From Nocardia donostiensis (GTDB taxonomy: Bacteria > Actinomycetota > Actinomycetes > Mycobacteriales > Mycobacteriaceae): 46,029 nt of DNA. Position numbers and translations under genes: made by a program. Below, in pieces: positions 1-8,721 of this stretch (position 1 is the stretch's first letter; each line of letters starts with the position of its first letter). The stretch is taken from contig NZ_MUKP01000038.1 of the NCBI RefSeq assembly GCF_002081715.1, forward strand, positions 1 through 46,029, written 5' to 3'. The notes beneath the pieces were generated by a model. It was not told where the DNA came from, searched no databases, and saw only the letters and a program-made list of their open reading frames with translations.

Positions 1-219
1 GACCCGGTGCCGCGCGCCCGCGCCGCCGCCGCGCTGCTGGCGCGCGAGGCGGTCACCGCGATGGTGGTCGACTGTGAACGCGGCATGGTCCGGCTGGGGT
101 TGGCTGCCGAACTGGCCGCGGCCTTGCGTGGCGGATACCTGCGACTGGCCGAACTCACCGGTGACGCGGTCGCCGAGGTGGTGCGGGCCGGTTCGACCGG
201 CACGCCACGGGCAGCCTGA
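1..219 (+). CDS. Magnesium chelatase-like protein, C-terminal end (partial)
   Basis: The frame is open from the first base to a TGA at 217-219, so only the last 72 codons of the gene are present. The residues are an alanine-rich helical stretch ending in AGSTGTPRAA, with no catalytic motif left in view. The assignment rests on position: in mycobacteria and nocardiae the gene just before cobO is a ChlI/BchD-type AAA-plus chelatase with a von Willebrand domain (Rv2850c in M. tuberculosis). The cobO start lies 66 bp downstream on the same strand, consistent with one cobalamin-related transcription unit. The family identity is inferred from context, not from motifs. Confidence 0.6.
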   Translation, partial: DPVPRARAAAALLAREAVTAMVVDCERGMVRLGLAAELAAALRGGYLRLAELTGDAVAEVVRAGSTGTPRAA

Positions 220-285
220 CCCATCGACGAACGGGGATGCCCGGTACGGCATGCATCCCCGACTTCCGCAAAGCAAGGAGTTCTG

Positions 286-900
286 ATGCCCAAAGGGGTG
301 CCGGAGAATGTGCCCGACGACGGTCTGACCACCAGGCAGCGCCGCAACCAGCCGGTGCTCGCTGTGCACACCGGCCCGGGCAAGGGTAAATCCACTGCCG
401 CGTTCGGGATGGCGTTGCGGGCCTGGAACCAGGGTTTCGACGTCGCGGTGTTCCAGTTCGTGAAAAGCGCCAAATGGAAGGTCGGTGAGGAAGCTGCATT
501 CCGGGCGCTCGACCGCCTGCACTCCGACACCGGCGCGGGCGGTCCCGTGCAGTGGCACAAGATGGGCGAAGGCTGGTCGTGGAGCCGTAAACCGGGTACC
601 GAAACCGATCACGCGGCCGCAGCCTTGGCGGGCTGGCGGGAAATCGCGCGTCGTCTCGCCGCACAAGAGCACCGCTTCTATGTGCTGGACGAATTCACCT
701 ACCCGATGAAATGGGGCTGGGTCGACGTCGACGAGGTCGTGGAAACCCTGCGCACCCGCCCTGGCAACCAGCACGTCGTCATCACCGGCCGGGATGCGCC
801 CGCGGCCCTGCTCGAGGCCGCCGACCTGGTCACCGAGATGACCAAGGTGCGCCACCCGATGGACGCCGGTCGTAAAGGCCAGCGGGGCATCGAATGGTGA
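286..900 (+). CDS. cobO: Cob(I)yrinic acid a,c-diamide adenosyltransferase CobO
   Basis: This enzyme attaches the 5'-deoxyadenosyl group of ATP to the reduced cobalt of cobyrinic acid a,c-diamide (CobA/CobO/BtuR family), a cytosolic step of adenosylcobalamin synthesis. The 204-residue product has the family P-loop GPGKGKST at residues 30-37, the FQFVKS strand after it, and the FYVLDEF and VVITGRDAP segments typical of CobO. The length is normal for the family. The ATG at 286 is preceded by a good ribosome site, AAGGAG at 275-280, with a 5-base gap. It lies between the chelatase-like gene and cobB, the order known from mycobacteria. Identity is secure. Confidence 0.96.
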   Translation: MPKGVPENVPDDGLTTRQRRNQPVLAVHTGPGKGKSTAAFGMALRAWNQGFDVAVFQFVKSAKWKVGEEAAFRALDRLHSDTGAGGPVQWHKMGEGWSWSRKPGTETDHAAAALAGWREIARRLAAQEHRFYVLDEFTYPMKWGWVDVDEVVETLRTRPGNQHVVITGRDAPAALLEAADLVTEMTKVRHPMDAGRKGQRGIEW

Positions 901-919
901 CCGGCCCCTTGGGCTTGCG

Positions 920-2476
920 GTGATGACCTCCGCCGTGCGGGGTGTGGTGATCGCGGCTCCGGCATCGGGGAGCGGTAAGACGACGGTGGCCACCGGCCTC
1001 ATGGGGGCGCTGCGGCGAGCCGGGCATCGGGTCGCCCCGTTCAAGGTGGGACCGGACTATATCGATCCCGGTTATCACGGGCTGGCGGCCGGGCGGCCGG
1101 GACGCAATCTGGATCCGGTGCTGGTCGGGTCGGAGCGGGTGCTGCCGCTGTATCGGCACGGGAGCAGGGACTGCGATCTCGCGGTGGTCGAGGGCGTGAT
1201 GGGTCTGTTCGACGGGCGAATCGACGACAACGCGCCCGGACCGGTGGCCGAGGGTTCGACAGCGCAGGTCGCCGGCCTGCTCGGCGCACCGGTGGTGCTG
1301 GTGGTGGATGCCAGGGGACACAGCCAGAGTTTGGCGGCGCTGTTGCACGGTTTCGCCACCTTCGATTCCTCAGTGCGGCTCGGCGGGGTCATCCTGAACC
1401 GGGTCGGCAGTGCACGGCACGAACAGGTATTGCGCGCCGCCTGTGCGCGGGTGGGCCTGCCGGTGCTCGGGTCGTTGCCGCGGCTGGCCGAACTCGAGGT
1501 GCCGTCTCGCCATCTGGGGTTGATCCCTGCCGTCGAACACGGCGCCGCCGCGCTGACAGCGGTCGCGGCGATGACCGGCCTGGTGGCCGAGCACGTCGAC
1601 CTCGATGCGGTGGCGGCGCTGGCGGCGACCACCGCGCCCGGCCCCCTGTGGGACGCGGCAAGCGAATTGGACCACCTCCGGACGGCGGCCGCTCAGGTCC
1701 GTGGCGTGCCCGCTTCGTCTGGTGGTGCTTCGGCTGTCTCCGCTGTGTCCGGCGGTGTGTCTACTCCGTCCGGAGGTGCTCCCGTGTCCTTCGGCGGCGC
1801 ATCCGGTCTGTCCGATAGTGCATATGCCCAGGCTGGGGCGGCGCCCGGAGATGGGCCGCTCATCGCGGTTGCCGGTGGTCCGGCTTTCACTTTCGGCTAT
1901 GCCGAGCATCGGGAGCTGCTGGCCGCCGCGGGCGCTCAGGTGGTGGTCTTCGACCCGCTGCACGATGAATTGCCCGCCGGGGTGTGCGGTCTGGTGCTTC
2001 CTGGCGGTTTCCCGGAAGAACATGCCGCTGCCCTCGCCGCCAATACCCCGCTGCGGAGGGCCGTCGCCGAGCAGGCGCGGCGCGGTCTGCCGATCCATGC
2101 CGAATGCGCGGGCCTGCTGTACCTGGCCCGCGTATTGGACGGGCATCCCATGGCCGGCGTGCTCGACCTCGATGCCGAATTCGGCCCGCGCCTCACCCTC
2201 GGTTATCGCGAAGCCGTCGCGCTGGCCGATTCGCCGCTGTGGCGGGCCGGGGAACGGGTGCGCGGACACGAATTCCACCGCACCCGCCTGGTTTCTGCAG
2301 GCGGTGTTCCGCCCGCCTGGGGTTGGCAGATCGGGGGCGAGCGAGTACGCGAAGGCGCTCTCATCCACCGGGTGCACGCCTCCTACCTGCACACCCACCC
2401 CGCCGGTAACCCCGAAGCCGTGCACCGTTTCGTCACCGCGGCCGCCACCTTCGCCCATGCCCGCGCCACCAACTGA
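920..2476 (+). CDS. cobB: Cobyrinic/hydrogenobyrinic acid a,c-diamide synthase CobB
   Basis: A glutamine-dependent amidotransferase that amidates the a and c side chains of the corrin ring. An N-terminal dethiobiotin-synthetase-like domain carries the P-loop ASGSGKTT at residues 15-22. A C-terminal class I glutaminase domain carries the nucleophile Cys396 in HAECAGLLYL and the His pair HTH near residues 491-493. The GTG at 920 is directly followed by an ATG at 923, and either could be the start. Between the domains, about residues 260-310, lies a low-complexity linker of repeated SGGA/SGGV units. This makes the protein 518 residues, roughly 50 longer than family members as I remember them. 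Both catalytic domains look intact, so the linker is probably tolerated. cobO ends 19 bp upstream and the next gene overlaps the 3' end. Confidence 0.94.
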   Translation: MMTSAVRGVVIAAPASGSGKTTVATGLMGALRRAGHRVAPFKVGPDYIDPGYHGLAAGRPGRNLDPVLVGSERVLPLYRHGSRDCDLAVVEGVMGLFDGRIDDNAPGPVAEGSTAQVAGLLGAPVVLVVDARGHSQSLAALLHGFATFDSSVRLGGVILNRVGSARHEQVLRAACARVGLPVLGSLPRLAELEVPSRHLGLIPAVEHGAAALTAVAAMTGLVAEHVDLDAVAALAATTAPGPLWDAASELDHLRTAAAQVRGVPASSGGASAVSAVSGGVSTPSGGAPVSFGGASGLSDSAYAQAGAAPGDGPLIAVAGGPAFTFGYAEHRELLAAAGAQVVVFDPLHDELPAGVCGLVLPGGFPEEHAAALAANTPLRRAVAEQARRGLPIHAECAGLLYLARVLDGHPMAGVLDLDAEFGPRLTLGYREAVALADSPLWRAGERVRGHEFHRTRLVSAGGVPPAWGWQIGGERVREGALIHRVHASYLHTHPAGNPEAVHRFVTAAATFAHARATN

Positions 2477-2825
2477 ACTGGCTGTGGGTCTCGGCCTGCG
2501 CCCGGATACCGATAGCGCGCGCATCCTCGCCGCCCTGCGCGAGGCTCTGGGTGACCACCGCATCGTCTGCCTCGCGACCATCGACCGCCGCGCGGTCGAA
2601 CCCGGCCTCCGCGCCGCAGCCACCGCGCTGAACGTCCCGCTCCGCGCCTACCCGGCGAGCGATCTCGCCCGCGTCGACGTCCAGAGCCCGTCGCCTCGCA
2701 CCGCCACCGCCCTGGGCACCCCGAGCGTCGCCGAAGCCGCCGCCCTCCTTGCGGGCCGAGGCCCACTACTGTTTCCCAAGCGCACCGTCGGCGGGATCGT
2801 CATCGCCGCCACAGCTGCTGGCTGA
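2457..2825 (+). CDS. CobE / CbiG C-terminal domain protein
   Basis: A 122-residue product matching the CobE/CbiG C-terminal fold. It starts with the ELAVGLGLRPDT strand and P-loop-like turn, has the LATIDRRAVEPGL segment, then LGTPSVAEAAALL, and ends in LLFPKRTVGGIVIA, all hallmarks of that domain. CbiG opens the delta-lactone in anaerobic cobalamin synthesis; CobE in aerobic organisms is a small homologue of its C-terminal part with a poorly defined role. The ATG at 2457 lies inside the end of cobB (20-bp overlap), so the two are probably translationally coupled. It is stand-alone here, not fused to a CbiG N-terminal domain. The family call is firm, the exact activity is not. Confidence 0.8.
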   Translation: MPAPPTELAVGLGLRPDTDSARILAALREALGDHRIVCLATIDRRAVEPGLRAAATALNVPLRAYPASDLARVDVQSPSPRTATALGTPSVAEAAALLAGRGPLLFPKRTVGGIVIAATAAG

Positions 2826-2946
2826 GTCGTCTTACCGCCACCGTCGCCGACCACCTCGTCCGGGCGCGCCGCAGGGGCTTCTATCCGCTAGGTATTTCTG
2901 CCATGGCGTTCTCTCGCCGAGAGGGTCAGCGGTCGGGGACTTCGCC

Positions 2947-3142
2947 TGAACGCGGTAGACCTGTGTGTAGACGCGGCGAATCCCGCCTTCGGGGCAGACA
3001 CCGTGCTACGCCCCGACCTCGCGCTCTACGACGCGGAGCCGAATGAGGCACTGCGCACCGTGCGCGAGGAGAACTGGACGCGAGGTGCTGCTGGTGGTTC
3101 GCTCCGCCCGCGGGTCGGTCGTTGTCTATGCCGGTTCCCGGG
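2947..3142 (+). pseudogene. Broken gene remnant, family unknown
   Basis: This stretch reads like coding sequence but has no intact frame. One frame gives protein-like residues such as PDLALYDAEPNEALRTVREE. A different frame just after it continues with LLVVRSARGSVVVYAG, suggesting a frameshifted, truncated gene between the cobalamin genes and the regulator at 3126. No convincing start or ribosome site exists and I do not recognise the family. The rest of the gap from 2826 to 3125 shows nothing else. Confidence 0.3.
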
Positions 3143-4145
3143 TGCGGAACGCGCGGCGGTAGGCGGCGGGGGTGGTGTGCAGGGTTGCATGGAATCGCCG
3201 GCGTAGGTTGGTGGCCGAGGCCAGGCCGACGCGGAGCGCGACCGCCTCTACGGACAGGTCGGTTTCCTCGAGCAGGGTGCGGGCGGCGTTGATGCGCTGG
3301 AGCAGCAGCCAGCGGCCGGGGCTGATGCCGAGTTGGTCGGCGAAGCGGCGGGCCAGGGTGCGGGGGGACAGTTTCGCTTCGGCGGCCATATCGGCGAGGG
3401 TGATCGGCTGATCGAGTCGTTCGCTGATCCAGTATTGCAGCGCGGCCAGGGAATCGCCGGTGACGCGCGGCGGCGGGACAGGGGCCGGCGCGTACTGGGC
3501 TTGGCCGCCTTCCCGATGCGGCGGCATCACCAGCTGCCGGGCCAGCAGCCCGGCGTAAGCGGCGCCGTGGTCGGTGCGAGCCAGATGCAGCAGTAGGTCG
3601 ATTCCGGCGCCTGCGCCCGCACTGGTCGCTATATCGCCGTGGTCGATATAGAGCACATCGGTTTCGACTCGTACCAGGGGAAACCGCGCCCGCAGCTCCT
3701 CCGCGGCCGCCCAGTGGGTGGCTACGCTGCGGCCGTCGAGCAGCCCGGTGTCTGCGAGCGCGAACGCACCCGCGCAGACGGACACCAGGCGCGCACCCCG
3801 CTCATGCGCGCGCAGCAGGGCCGACCGCAGGCCGGGCGAGATCGGCTCGTGTATCGGTAGCCAGCCCGGAACGATGACCGTGTCGGCGGTCTCCAGCAGG
3901 GACAGATCGGCGGACACCAGCATCGTGTACCCGGCCGTTGTGGCCACCTCGCCGGGGTGTTCGGTGCAGATCTGGAAGTCGTAGCGGGATTCCAGCGCCG
4001 AGTTGGCGGTGCCGAAGACTTCGGTGGCGCAACCCAGGTTGAACGGGTTCTGTGGTTCGTGTACCACGGCGACTACTCGATGTCGCGGCCCGGCGCCGAC
4101 CGTGCTCGAACGCGTCGCTGGGTCTGCCTCGACGATCTTGCTCAT
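3126..4145 (-). CDS. GlxA-type AraC family transcriptional regulator
   Basis: A 339-residue two-domain regulator. The N-terminal half is a DJ-1/PfpI-like domain with the nucleophile-elbow cysteine at residue 124 in SVCAGAFALADTGLLDG, and the C-terminal 100 residues form an AraC helix-turn-helix pair (LADMAAEAKLSPRTLARRF, then VALRVGLASATNLRRRF). In such regulators the first domain senses a small molecule and is usually not an active peptidase. The ATG at 4145 is chosen because the reading frame further upstream runs into the divergent cupin gene and because a -10 box TACTTT lies six bases before it, indicating a leaderless message. The divergent cupin gene is its most likely target. Confidence 0.9.
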   Translation of the reverse strand: MSKIVEADPATRSSTVGAGPRHRVVAVVHEPQNPFNLGCATEVFGTANSALESRYDFQICTEHPGEVATTAGYTMLVSADLSLLETADTVIVPGWLPIHEPISPGLRSALLRAHERGARLVSVCAGAFALADTGLLDGRSVATHWAAAEELRARFPLVRVETDVLYIDHGDIATSAGAGAGIDLLLHLARTDHGAAYAGLLARQLVMPPHREGGQAQYAPAPVPPPRVTGDSLAALQYWISERLDQPITLADMAAEAKLSPRTLARRFADQLGISPGRWLLLQRINAARTLLEETDLSVEAVALRVGLASATNLRRRFHATLHTTPAAYRRAFRTREPA

Positions 4146-4151
4146 GGCAAG

Positions 4152-4157
4152 AAAGTA
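4152..4157 (-). promoter_or_regulatory. -10 box of the GlxA-type regulator (leaderless)
   Basis: On the minus strand TACTTT is followed by six bases and the ATG at 4145, so transcription would begin at or next to the start codon. Confidence 0.5.
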
Positions 4158-4217
4158 CCTGATGATGTCTTTCTCGACACTGTCGCGGGATGCCCTCGTC
4201 CCATAAAGATCGATCCC

Positions 4218-4568
4218 ATGACCGAACTCGCGCGTCCGGAGAACAACCCCCAGATGGCAGGCTATATCTGGGCTTCGGTGGACGAAGCGCCGTCGAAGGA
4301 GCTGTTTCCCGGTATCCGGCTTCGCCCGCTGTGGAAAGGCAGCGACGGCGCGGCGGCATACGTCCTGGAAATGGATGCCGGCAGCCACTGGCAGGGCGTG
4401 GACGTGCACGAGCCCGGTCCCGAAGAGGTGTTCGTCGTATCCGGCACATTCAACGACGGTGTGCGCGACTACCCGGCTGGTTCGTTCATTCACGCCCCGG
4501 CCGGTTCCTGGCACGTGCCGCAGACCGCCACCGGCTGCACCTTGTTCCTCTTCTACCCCCTGGGGTAG
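4218..4568 (+). CDS. Cupin domain protein (ChrR-like)
   Basis: A 116-residue single-domain cupin. The first cupin motif appears as GSHWQGVDVHEPGPEEVFVV and the second as YPAGSFIHAPAGSWHVPQT, giving the usual metal-ligand set of two His, a Glu and a final His. It resembles the ChrR anti-sigma/acetylacetone dioxygenase-like cupins that bind zinc or iron; the reaction, if any, cannot be told. The ATG at 4218 fits the domain start. It is transcribed away from the GlxA-type regulator with only 72 bp between the two starts, so the pair probably forms a regulator-target unit. Confidence 0.8.
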   Translation: MTELARPENNPQMAGYIWASVDEAPSKELFPGIRLRPLWKGSDGAAAYVLEMDAGSHWQGVDVHEPGPEEVFVVSGTFNDGVRDYPAGSFIHAPAGSWHVPQTATGCTLFLFYPLG

Positions 4569-4748
4569 TTCCCGCCGTCTCGCCGCGGATTCGGCCCCTC
4601 CGCGAATCCGCGGCGAGTCACCCTGCCCGGCCTCGGGCCTCGTCTGCCCGGTCGGCCATCGCCGAGCGACGAGCTTGCGCGCGGCCGGGCAACCCGGCGT
4701 CGTCCGGCGGCATCATGCGGGGTATGCCGCCGGACGCGCTCGAGACAA

Positions 4749-5879
4749 CTAAGGAGCCACCGACGACCAGTCGGCGAACCCGCTGGGATCGTGGCGGCCG
4801 AAGCTGGCGTGTTCGAACAACCCCCAGCCTTCGGCGTCGCCGCAGCGAGCATGCGCAATATGGTCGACGACGCCGTAGGGGACGCGAGCCGCGACCGCCG
4901 GGTCGGTGAGGTCGTAGCTGCTCGACGACGACCAACCCCGGCCTTTCCACTGACCGTGCTGCCAGTCGGGGTCTCCTCCGTAACCGCAGCCGACGTGCAG
5001 CGGAATCCCGGTGACGGTGCGGATCTCGAGCTCGAGCGGCTTCCCGTCCGGCGTGGTCAGCTCCATCCGAGCACCCAGCGGGTGCCGGGTGCCGGAGCGG
5101 TAGTCGAACCGGATCCGCGGCCAGCCCAGCTGTTCGATGCGGCCATCGGGCCACACCCGCACCGCGTCGTTGAGGGTGCGCCGCCCGTCGGGCTGTTCCT
5201 GCACGATCACCACAACCGCGAAATCGTCGAAACGCAACGGCGCGTACAGCCACCAGAACCCGCCCGCCCCTTCTTCGGCGGCGCGACCGGGTGGCTCGGC
5301 TTCCCCGACGGGCCGGATACCCCAGGATCGGTCCCGGGTTCCGGTCCAGATATCCGCATCTACCGCGGTATCGCTGCCGTCGACGTGCAGGGTCCCCGCC
5401 CAGGAACCGACCTGGGCGAACCGGGACGCTTCGATGGTCGGCCGGTTGCCGCTGAGCATCAGGTGCGGTTGCTCCTGTACCGCGGGGAACGCGCCGGTCC
5501 AGGTGAGGTCGAAACCGAGATCGTCGTGTTCGCACACCACCCGCACCCGCCGCAGCGGTTCGGTGACTTCGATGCGGTAACCGCCTACCCGCATGGCCAG
5601 GTCGCGATCGCCGAGGGCATCGGAGAACCGCACCGACCGGATGCGGTCGCCGCGCCGCACCGCCGCGAACGCGTCGACGACGCCGAGGTTGGGGTAGACA
5701 CCGAACCCGGTGATGAGCATGGTTGCGCCATCTCGGTTGTGGGCGTTGAAATAGCTGCGGTCGTAGAAATTGCGGTCGCTGGTCGCCGAACGGTTGATCG
5801 GCAGCGGGGTCTGGTGGATGGGGAATTCGTCGAGGGGGGCGGGGGCGGCGCCGGGCGTGCGGTCGGCGGTATCGGTCAT
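4749..5879 (-). CDS. Lipocalin/AttH-like protein next to a phosphotransferase
   Basis: A 376-residue soluble protein rich in beta strands, with many Trp, Gly and Asp residues (for example SWAGTLHVDGSD, DRSWGIRP, GGFWWLYAPLRFDDF, and a late CGYGGDPDWQHGQWKGRGW). This pattern resembles the twin lipocalin/AttH-like hydratase fold family found in actinobacteria and proteobacteria beside aminoglycoside-phosphotransferase-like genes. I see no catalytic motif I can name. The ATG at 5879 starts 46 bp after the phosphotransferase stop, so the two are one operon. A ligand-binding or hydroxylated-lipid-modifying role is an inference from the fold only. Confidence 0.65.
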   Translation of the reverse strand: MTDTADRTPGAAPAPLDEFPIHQTPLPINRSATSDRNFYDRSYFNAHNRDGATMLITGFGVYPNLGVVDAFAAVRRGDRIRSVRFSDALGDRDLAMRVGGYRIEVTEPLRRVRVVCEHDDLGFDLTWTGAFPAVQEQPHLMLSGNRPTIEASRFAQVGSWAGTLHVDGSDTAVDADIWTGTRDRSWGIRPVGEAEPPGRAAEEGAGGFWWLYAPLRFDDFAVVVIVQEQPDGRRTLNDAVRVWPDGRIEQLGWPRIRFDYRSGTRHPLGARMELTTPDGKPLELEIRTVTGIPLHVGCGYGGDPDWQHGQWKGRGWSSSSSYDLTDPAVAARVPYGVVDHIAHARCGDAEGWGLFEHASFGRHDPSGFADWSSVAP

Positions 5880-5925
5880 CTGCGGTCGGTCCCGTTCTGT
5901 GTCTGCCGCTGCGGCTGCGGCCGTG

Positions 5926-7056
5926 TCAATCCCAGAGGTAGGCGTCGTCGAGCATGGCCTCCAGGCATGCCCGGTGCATGATGTAGTCGTCCGGGTCCTC
6001 GGGTGCGGTGTCTTCACCCATGTGGATCATCCGGCGCTTGATCCGAGCCATCACGATGGCATGCCGCAGCGCCGCGTAAACCAGATGGAAGTCGAGGTGA
6101 CGCACGGTGTGCCCGGTGCGGTGCTCGTAGTGGGCGACGACGTCGTCGCGGCGCAGGAAATCGGGTAACCCCGGCTGATCGAAGCGGGTGGCGATGTCCT
6201 GGAAGAAGCGGTGCAGGAAGATGACCCAGGCCAGGTCGAGTTCGCGCGGGCCGATGGCCGCCATCTCCCAGTCCAGGACCGCCACCGGGGTGAACTCGTG
6301 GAAGATGATGTTGCCGGGGCGGGCGTCGCCCCAGCTCAACACGTCGGGGCCGGGGTCGTCGGGCCAGCGCTGTTCCAGCCAGCCGAAGGCGCGTTCGATG
6401 AGCGGTATGTCGTAGCCGTCGTCGGCGAGTGCCCACCGATACCAGGCGCGGAGGGCGTCGACATGCCTGCGCAGCGCCTGTCCCGGTCCGGCCAAGGCGG
6501 GGAAACGTTGCGCCGGTTCGGTGAGGGCATGGATGCGCGCGATGACGTCGACGGTCGCTGTCGCGAGTTCGGCGCGCTGCTCGACGGTGGCGTCGAACAG
6601 TGGGCCGCAGAACACATAGGGCGGGTTGTCCGCGGGGATCCAGCCGTCGATACGTTCCATAACGAAAAACGGTGTGCCCACAGCTGTATCGCTGGTTTCC
6701 AGCCACCGCAGCGGCGGTATCGGTACCCGTGTGCTCGCTGCGACCTCCGCCATCACCCGGTATTGCGTCGGTAGGTCGTAGGTTTCGAATACCGGGAACG
6801 CGTCGGCCTCCGGTGCCATCCGCGCCACGAACTTCCCCGACTCCGGCACTCCGTCCACCGCCCATGTGGCGTCGAACAGTACCGACGAACTCGACAAGCC
6901 GCCGGACTGCGGGCGCGACAGCGAGCTGATCTGCGGTTCGTGATCGGCGCCCACTCGATCTGCGAGCCAACGCGCCAGATCGGCGGCCAATGTGTCCAGG
7001 TCGCGTTCGCTGGTGGTCAACCGGCGGCGATCGGTGGGAGCGGGATCGCCTGGCAT
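5926..7056 (-). CDS. APH-like phosphotransferase family protein
   Basis: A 376-residue kinase-fold protein of the aminoglycoside phosphotransferase/ACAD10 family. The catalytic loop reads LSWGDARPGNIIF, a variant of the usual HGDxxxxN with Trp in place of His, and is followed by the metal-binding VLDWEMAAIGP. The N-terminal lobe has the GGLSSSSVLF glycine-rich turn and the KFVAR lysine. Family members phosphorylate small metabolites; despite the Pfam name, antibiotic resistance is not implied. The ATG at 7056 has a strong ribosome site AGGAGG (7063-7068 on the minus strand). It is the first gene of a two-gene operon with the lipocalin-like protein. Confidence 0.85.
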   Translation of the reverse strand: MPGDPAPTDRRRLTTSERDLDTLAADLARWLADRVGADHEPQISSLSRPQSGGLSSSSVLFDATWAVDGVPESGKFVARMAPEADAFPVFETYDLPTQYRVMAEVAASTRVPIPPLRWLETSDTAVGTPFFVMERIDGWIPADNPPYVFCGPLFDATVEQRAELATATVDVIARIHALTEPAQRFPALAGPGQALRRHVDALRAWYRWALADDGYDIPLIERAFGWLEQRWPDDPGPDVLSWGDARPGNIIFHEFTPVAVLDWEMAAIGPRELDLAWVIFLHRFFQDIATRFDQPGLPDFLRRDDVVAHYEHRTGHTVRHLDFHLVYAALRHAIVMARIKRRMIHMGEDTAPEDPDDYIMHRACLEAMLDDAYLWD

Positions 7057-7341
7057 GATCGTCCTCCTGAGACCGTGCGGAAACAGCGCGGGCTCAGCGT
7101 TGCCGAGGGGGCGCCGAATACGCCCGCACCCCGAGAAACTGTAACGCGTTGCAGGTTGGGGTGGGCCGGTTTCGCCGATCGCCTGCGGGCGAGGCGATAT
7201 CAGCCCACGGATGGACCACGAAATAGGGGTTTTCCCGGAAGCAGACACCGCTGGGTGTGCGTTAGCTTCGGAACGGCCCCGCTCGGCCGAGCGCGGTGGC
7301 TGGTCAGTGGTGGAATCGGCGACAACAGTGAGGGGTCCGGT

Positions 7342-8721
7342 GTGGGCGCGGTCAGTGTGAAGACTCCCGAACGGGAAGCGGAGGAAACCCGGCCCGAACC
7401 CGAAATACCGCGCTGGCATCCGCTGACCAGGGTCGCGCTGCGCTTCGCCATCGTCTACTTCGGGCTGTTCTGCTTGATGCTCGGACAGACCATCATGGTG
7501 TTCCTCGGTATCGCCCACCAGTGGCTGCCCGATCAGGTGATGATGTGGCCCCTGGAGACGGTGGAGCCGGCACTGGAATGGGTGGGCCGCGAAGTGTTCG
7601 GCGTCGAAGCGGTGCTGCGCGAGTCCGGCAGCGGGGACCAGGCCGTCATATGGGTGATGGTGTTCTGTGCGCTGATCGTCGCCGCGGCCGTCACCGTCGT
7701 CTGGTCGGTGCTCGACCGTCGCCGCCAGGCGTATCCGAAGCTGGGTGCCTGGTTCTTCACCGTGATCCGGCTGCTTCTTGCGGGACAGATGCTGTTCTAC
7801 GGCATCGCGAAAGCGATCCCGACGCAGATGCCGCCGCCGTCGCTGACCGCGCTGCTGCAACCCTACGGCGAGATGAGCCCCGCATCGGTGCTGTGGTTGC
7901 AAGTGGGCAGCTCACCGGTGTACGAGATCCTGCTCGGTTGCGCGGAACTGTTCGGCGGCCTGCTGTTGTTGCTGCCGCGCACCGCGACCCTGGGCGCGAT
8001 GTTGAGCCTGGTGAGCATGGCGCAGGTGTTCGTGCTGAACATGACCTTCGATGTTCCGGTGAAACTGCTGTCGTTCCACCTGCTGCTGCTGTCGCTGGTG
8101 CTGCTGGCCCCGCAGGCACGGCGGATGGCCGATATGTTCCTGTTGCAGCGGCGCGCTGATCCTGCGGTGCAGCCGCGGTTGTTCGACAGCCACCGCGCCC
8201 GCCGGATCGGGGGCGCGGTGCAGGCGGTGCTCGCGGTGTGGCTGGTGGCCGGGATTGTGCACGTCGGGTGGGAATCCTGGAACATGTACGGCAGCGGCGT
8301 GGCGAAGCCTCCGCTCTACGGGATCTGGGAAGTCAGCGAATTCCGCGCCGACGGGCAGCCTGTCCCACCGCTGTTGACCGATGAAACCCGCTGGCAACGA
8401 GTGGTTTTCGAAAACCAAGGCATGCTGACCTACCAGCGGATGAACGGCGATCTGGTGCCCGCCCCCGCTCAGGTGGACCCCGCCGCGCACACCATCACCG
8501 TCACCGCAGCCCCGGCCGGCCCGGACTCCGGCGCCGCCCCGGCCGAAACAGCCCCGCTGGCCACCTTCACCTTCGACCAGCCCGCACCCGACCGTCTGCA
8601 CCTGGACGGTGAACTGAACGGCACTCCCACCAGTATCGAACTGGAACGGGTCGACGAGAACAGTTTCCCCTTGCGCAGCCGCGGTTTCCACTGGATCCAG
8701 GAATATCCGTACTTCCGCTGA
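7342..8721 (+). CDS. DoxX-type membrane protein with C-terminal soluble domain
   Basis: A 459-residue protein with hydrophobic segments at about residues 35-60, 110-135, 140-170, 190-220, 225-260 and 295-310. The LRFAIVYFGLFCLMLGQTI start, the FYGIAKAIPTQMP turn and the later DoxX-like bundle suggest a DoxX-related redox-associated membrane protein. A hydrophilic domain of about 140 residues follows the last helix and is probably outside the cytoplasm. The GTG at 7342 is chosen because GAGGGG at 7330-7335 is correctly spaced; a second GTG at 7357 is possible. It is divergent from the phosphotransferase with 285 bp between starts, where I see no further gene. Function is not known. Confidence 0.7.
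   Translation: MGAVSVKTPEREAEETRPEPEIPRWHPLTRVALRFAIVYFGLFCLMLGQTIMVFLGIAHQWLPDQVMMWPLETVEPALEWVGREVFGVEAVLRESGSGDQAVIWVMVFCALIVAAAVTVVWSVLDRRRQAYPKLGAWFFTVIRLLLAGQMLFYGIAKAIPTQMPPPSLTALLQPYGEMSPASVLWLQVGSSPVYEILLGCAELFGGLLLLLPRTATLGAMLSLVSMAQVFVLNMTFDVPVKLLSFHLLLLSLVLLAPQARRMADMFLLQRRADPAVQPRLFDSHRARRIGGAVQAVLAVWLVAGIVHVGWESWNMYGSGVAKPPLYGIWEVSEFRADGQPVPPLLTDETRWQRVVFENQGMLTYQRMNGDLVPAPAQVDPAAHTITVTAAPAGPDSGAAPAETAPLATFTFDQPAPDRLHLDGELNGTPTSIELERVDENSFPLRSRGFHWIQEYPYFR

Noticed and set aside
1..285. Cobalamin riboswitch upstream of cobO
   Set aside because: No B12-box-like conserved sequence or suitable leader was found; cobO follows the previous gene closely.
155..664. Long open frame on the minus strand opposite cobO
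   Set aside because: It is Arg/Pro-rich shadow translation of a secure gene with no ribosome site.
1370..2623. 417-residue minus-strand open frame opposite cobB
   Set aside because: It mirrors the codon bias of cobB and has no recognisable domain.
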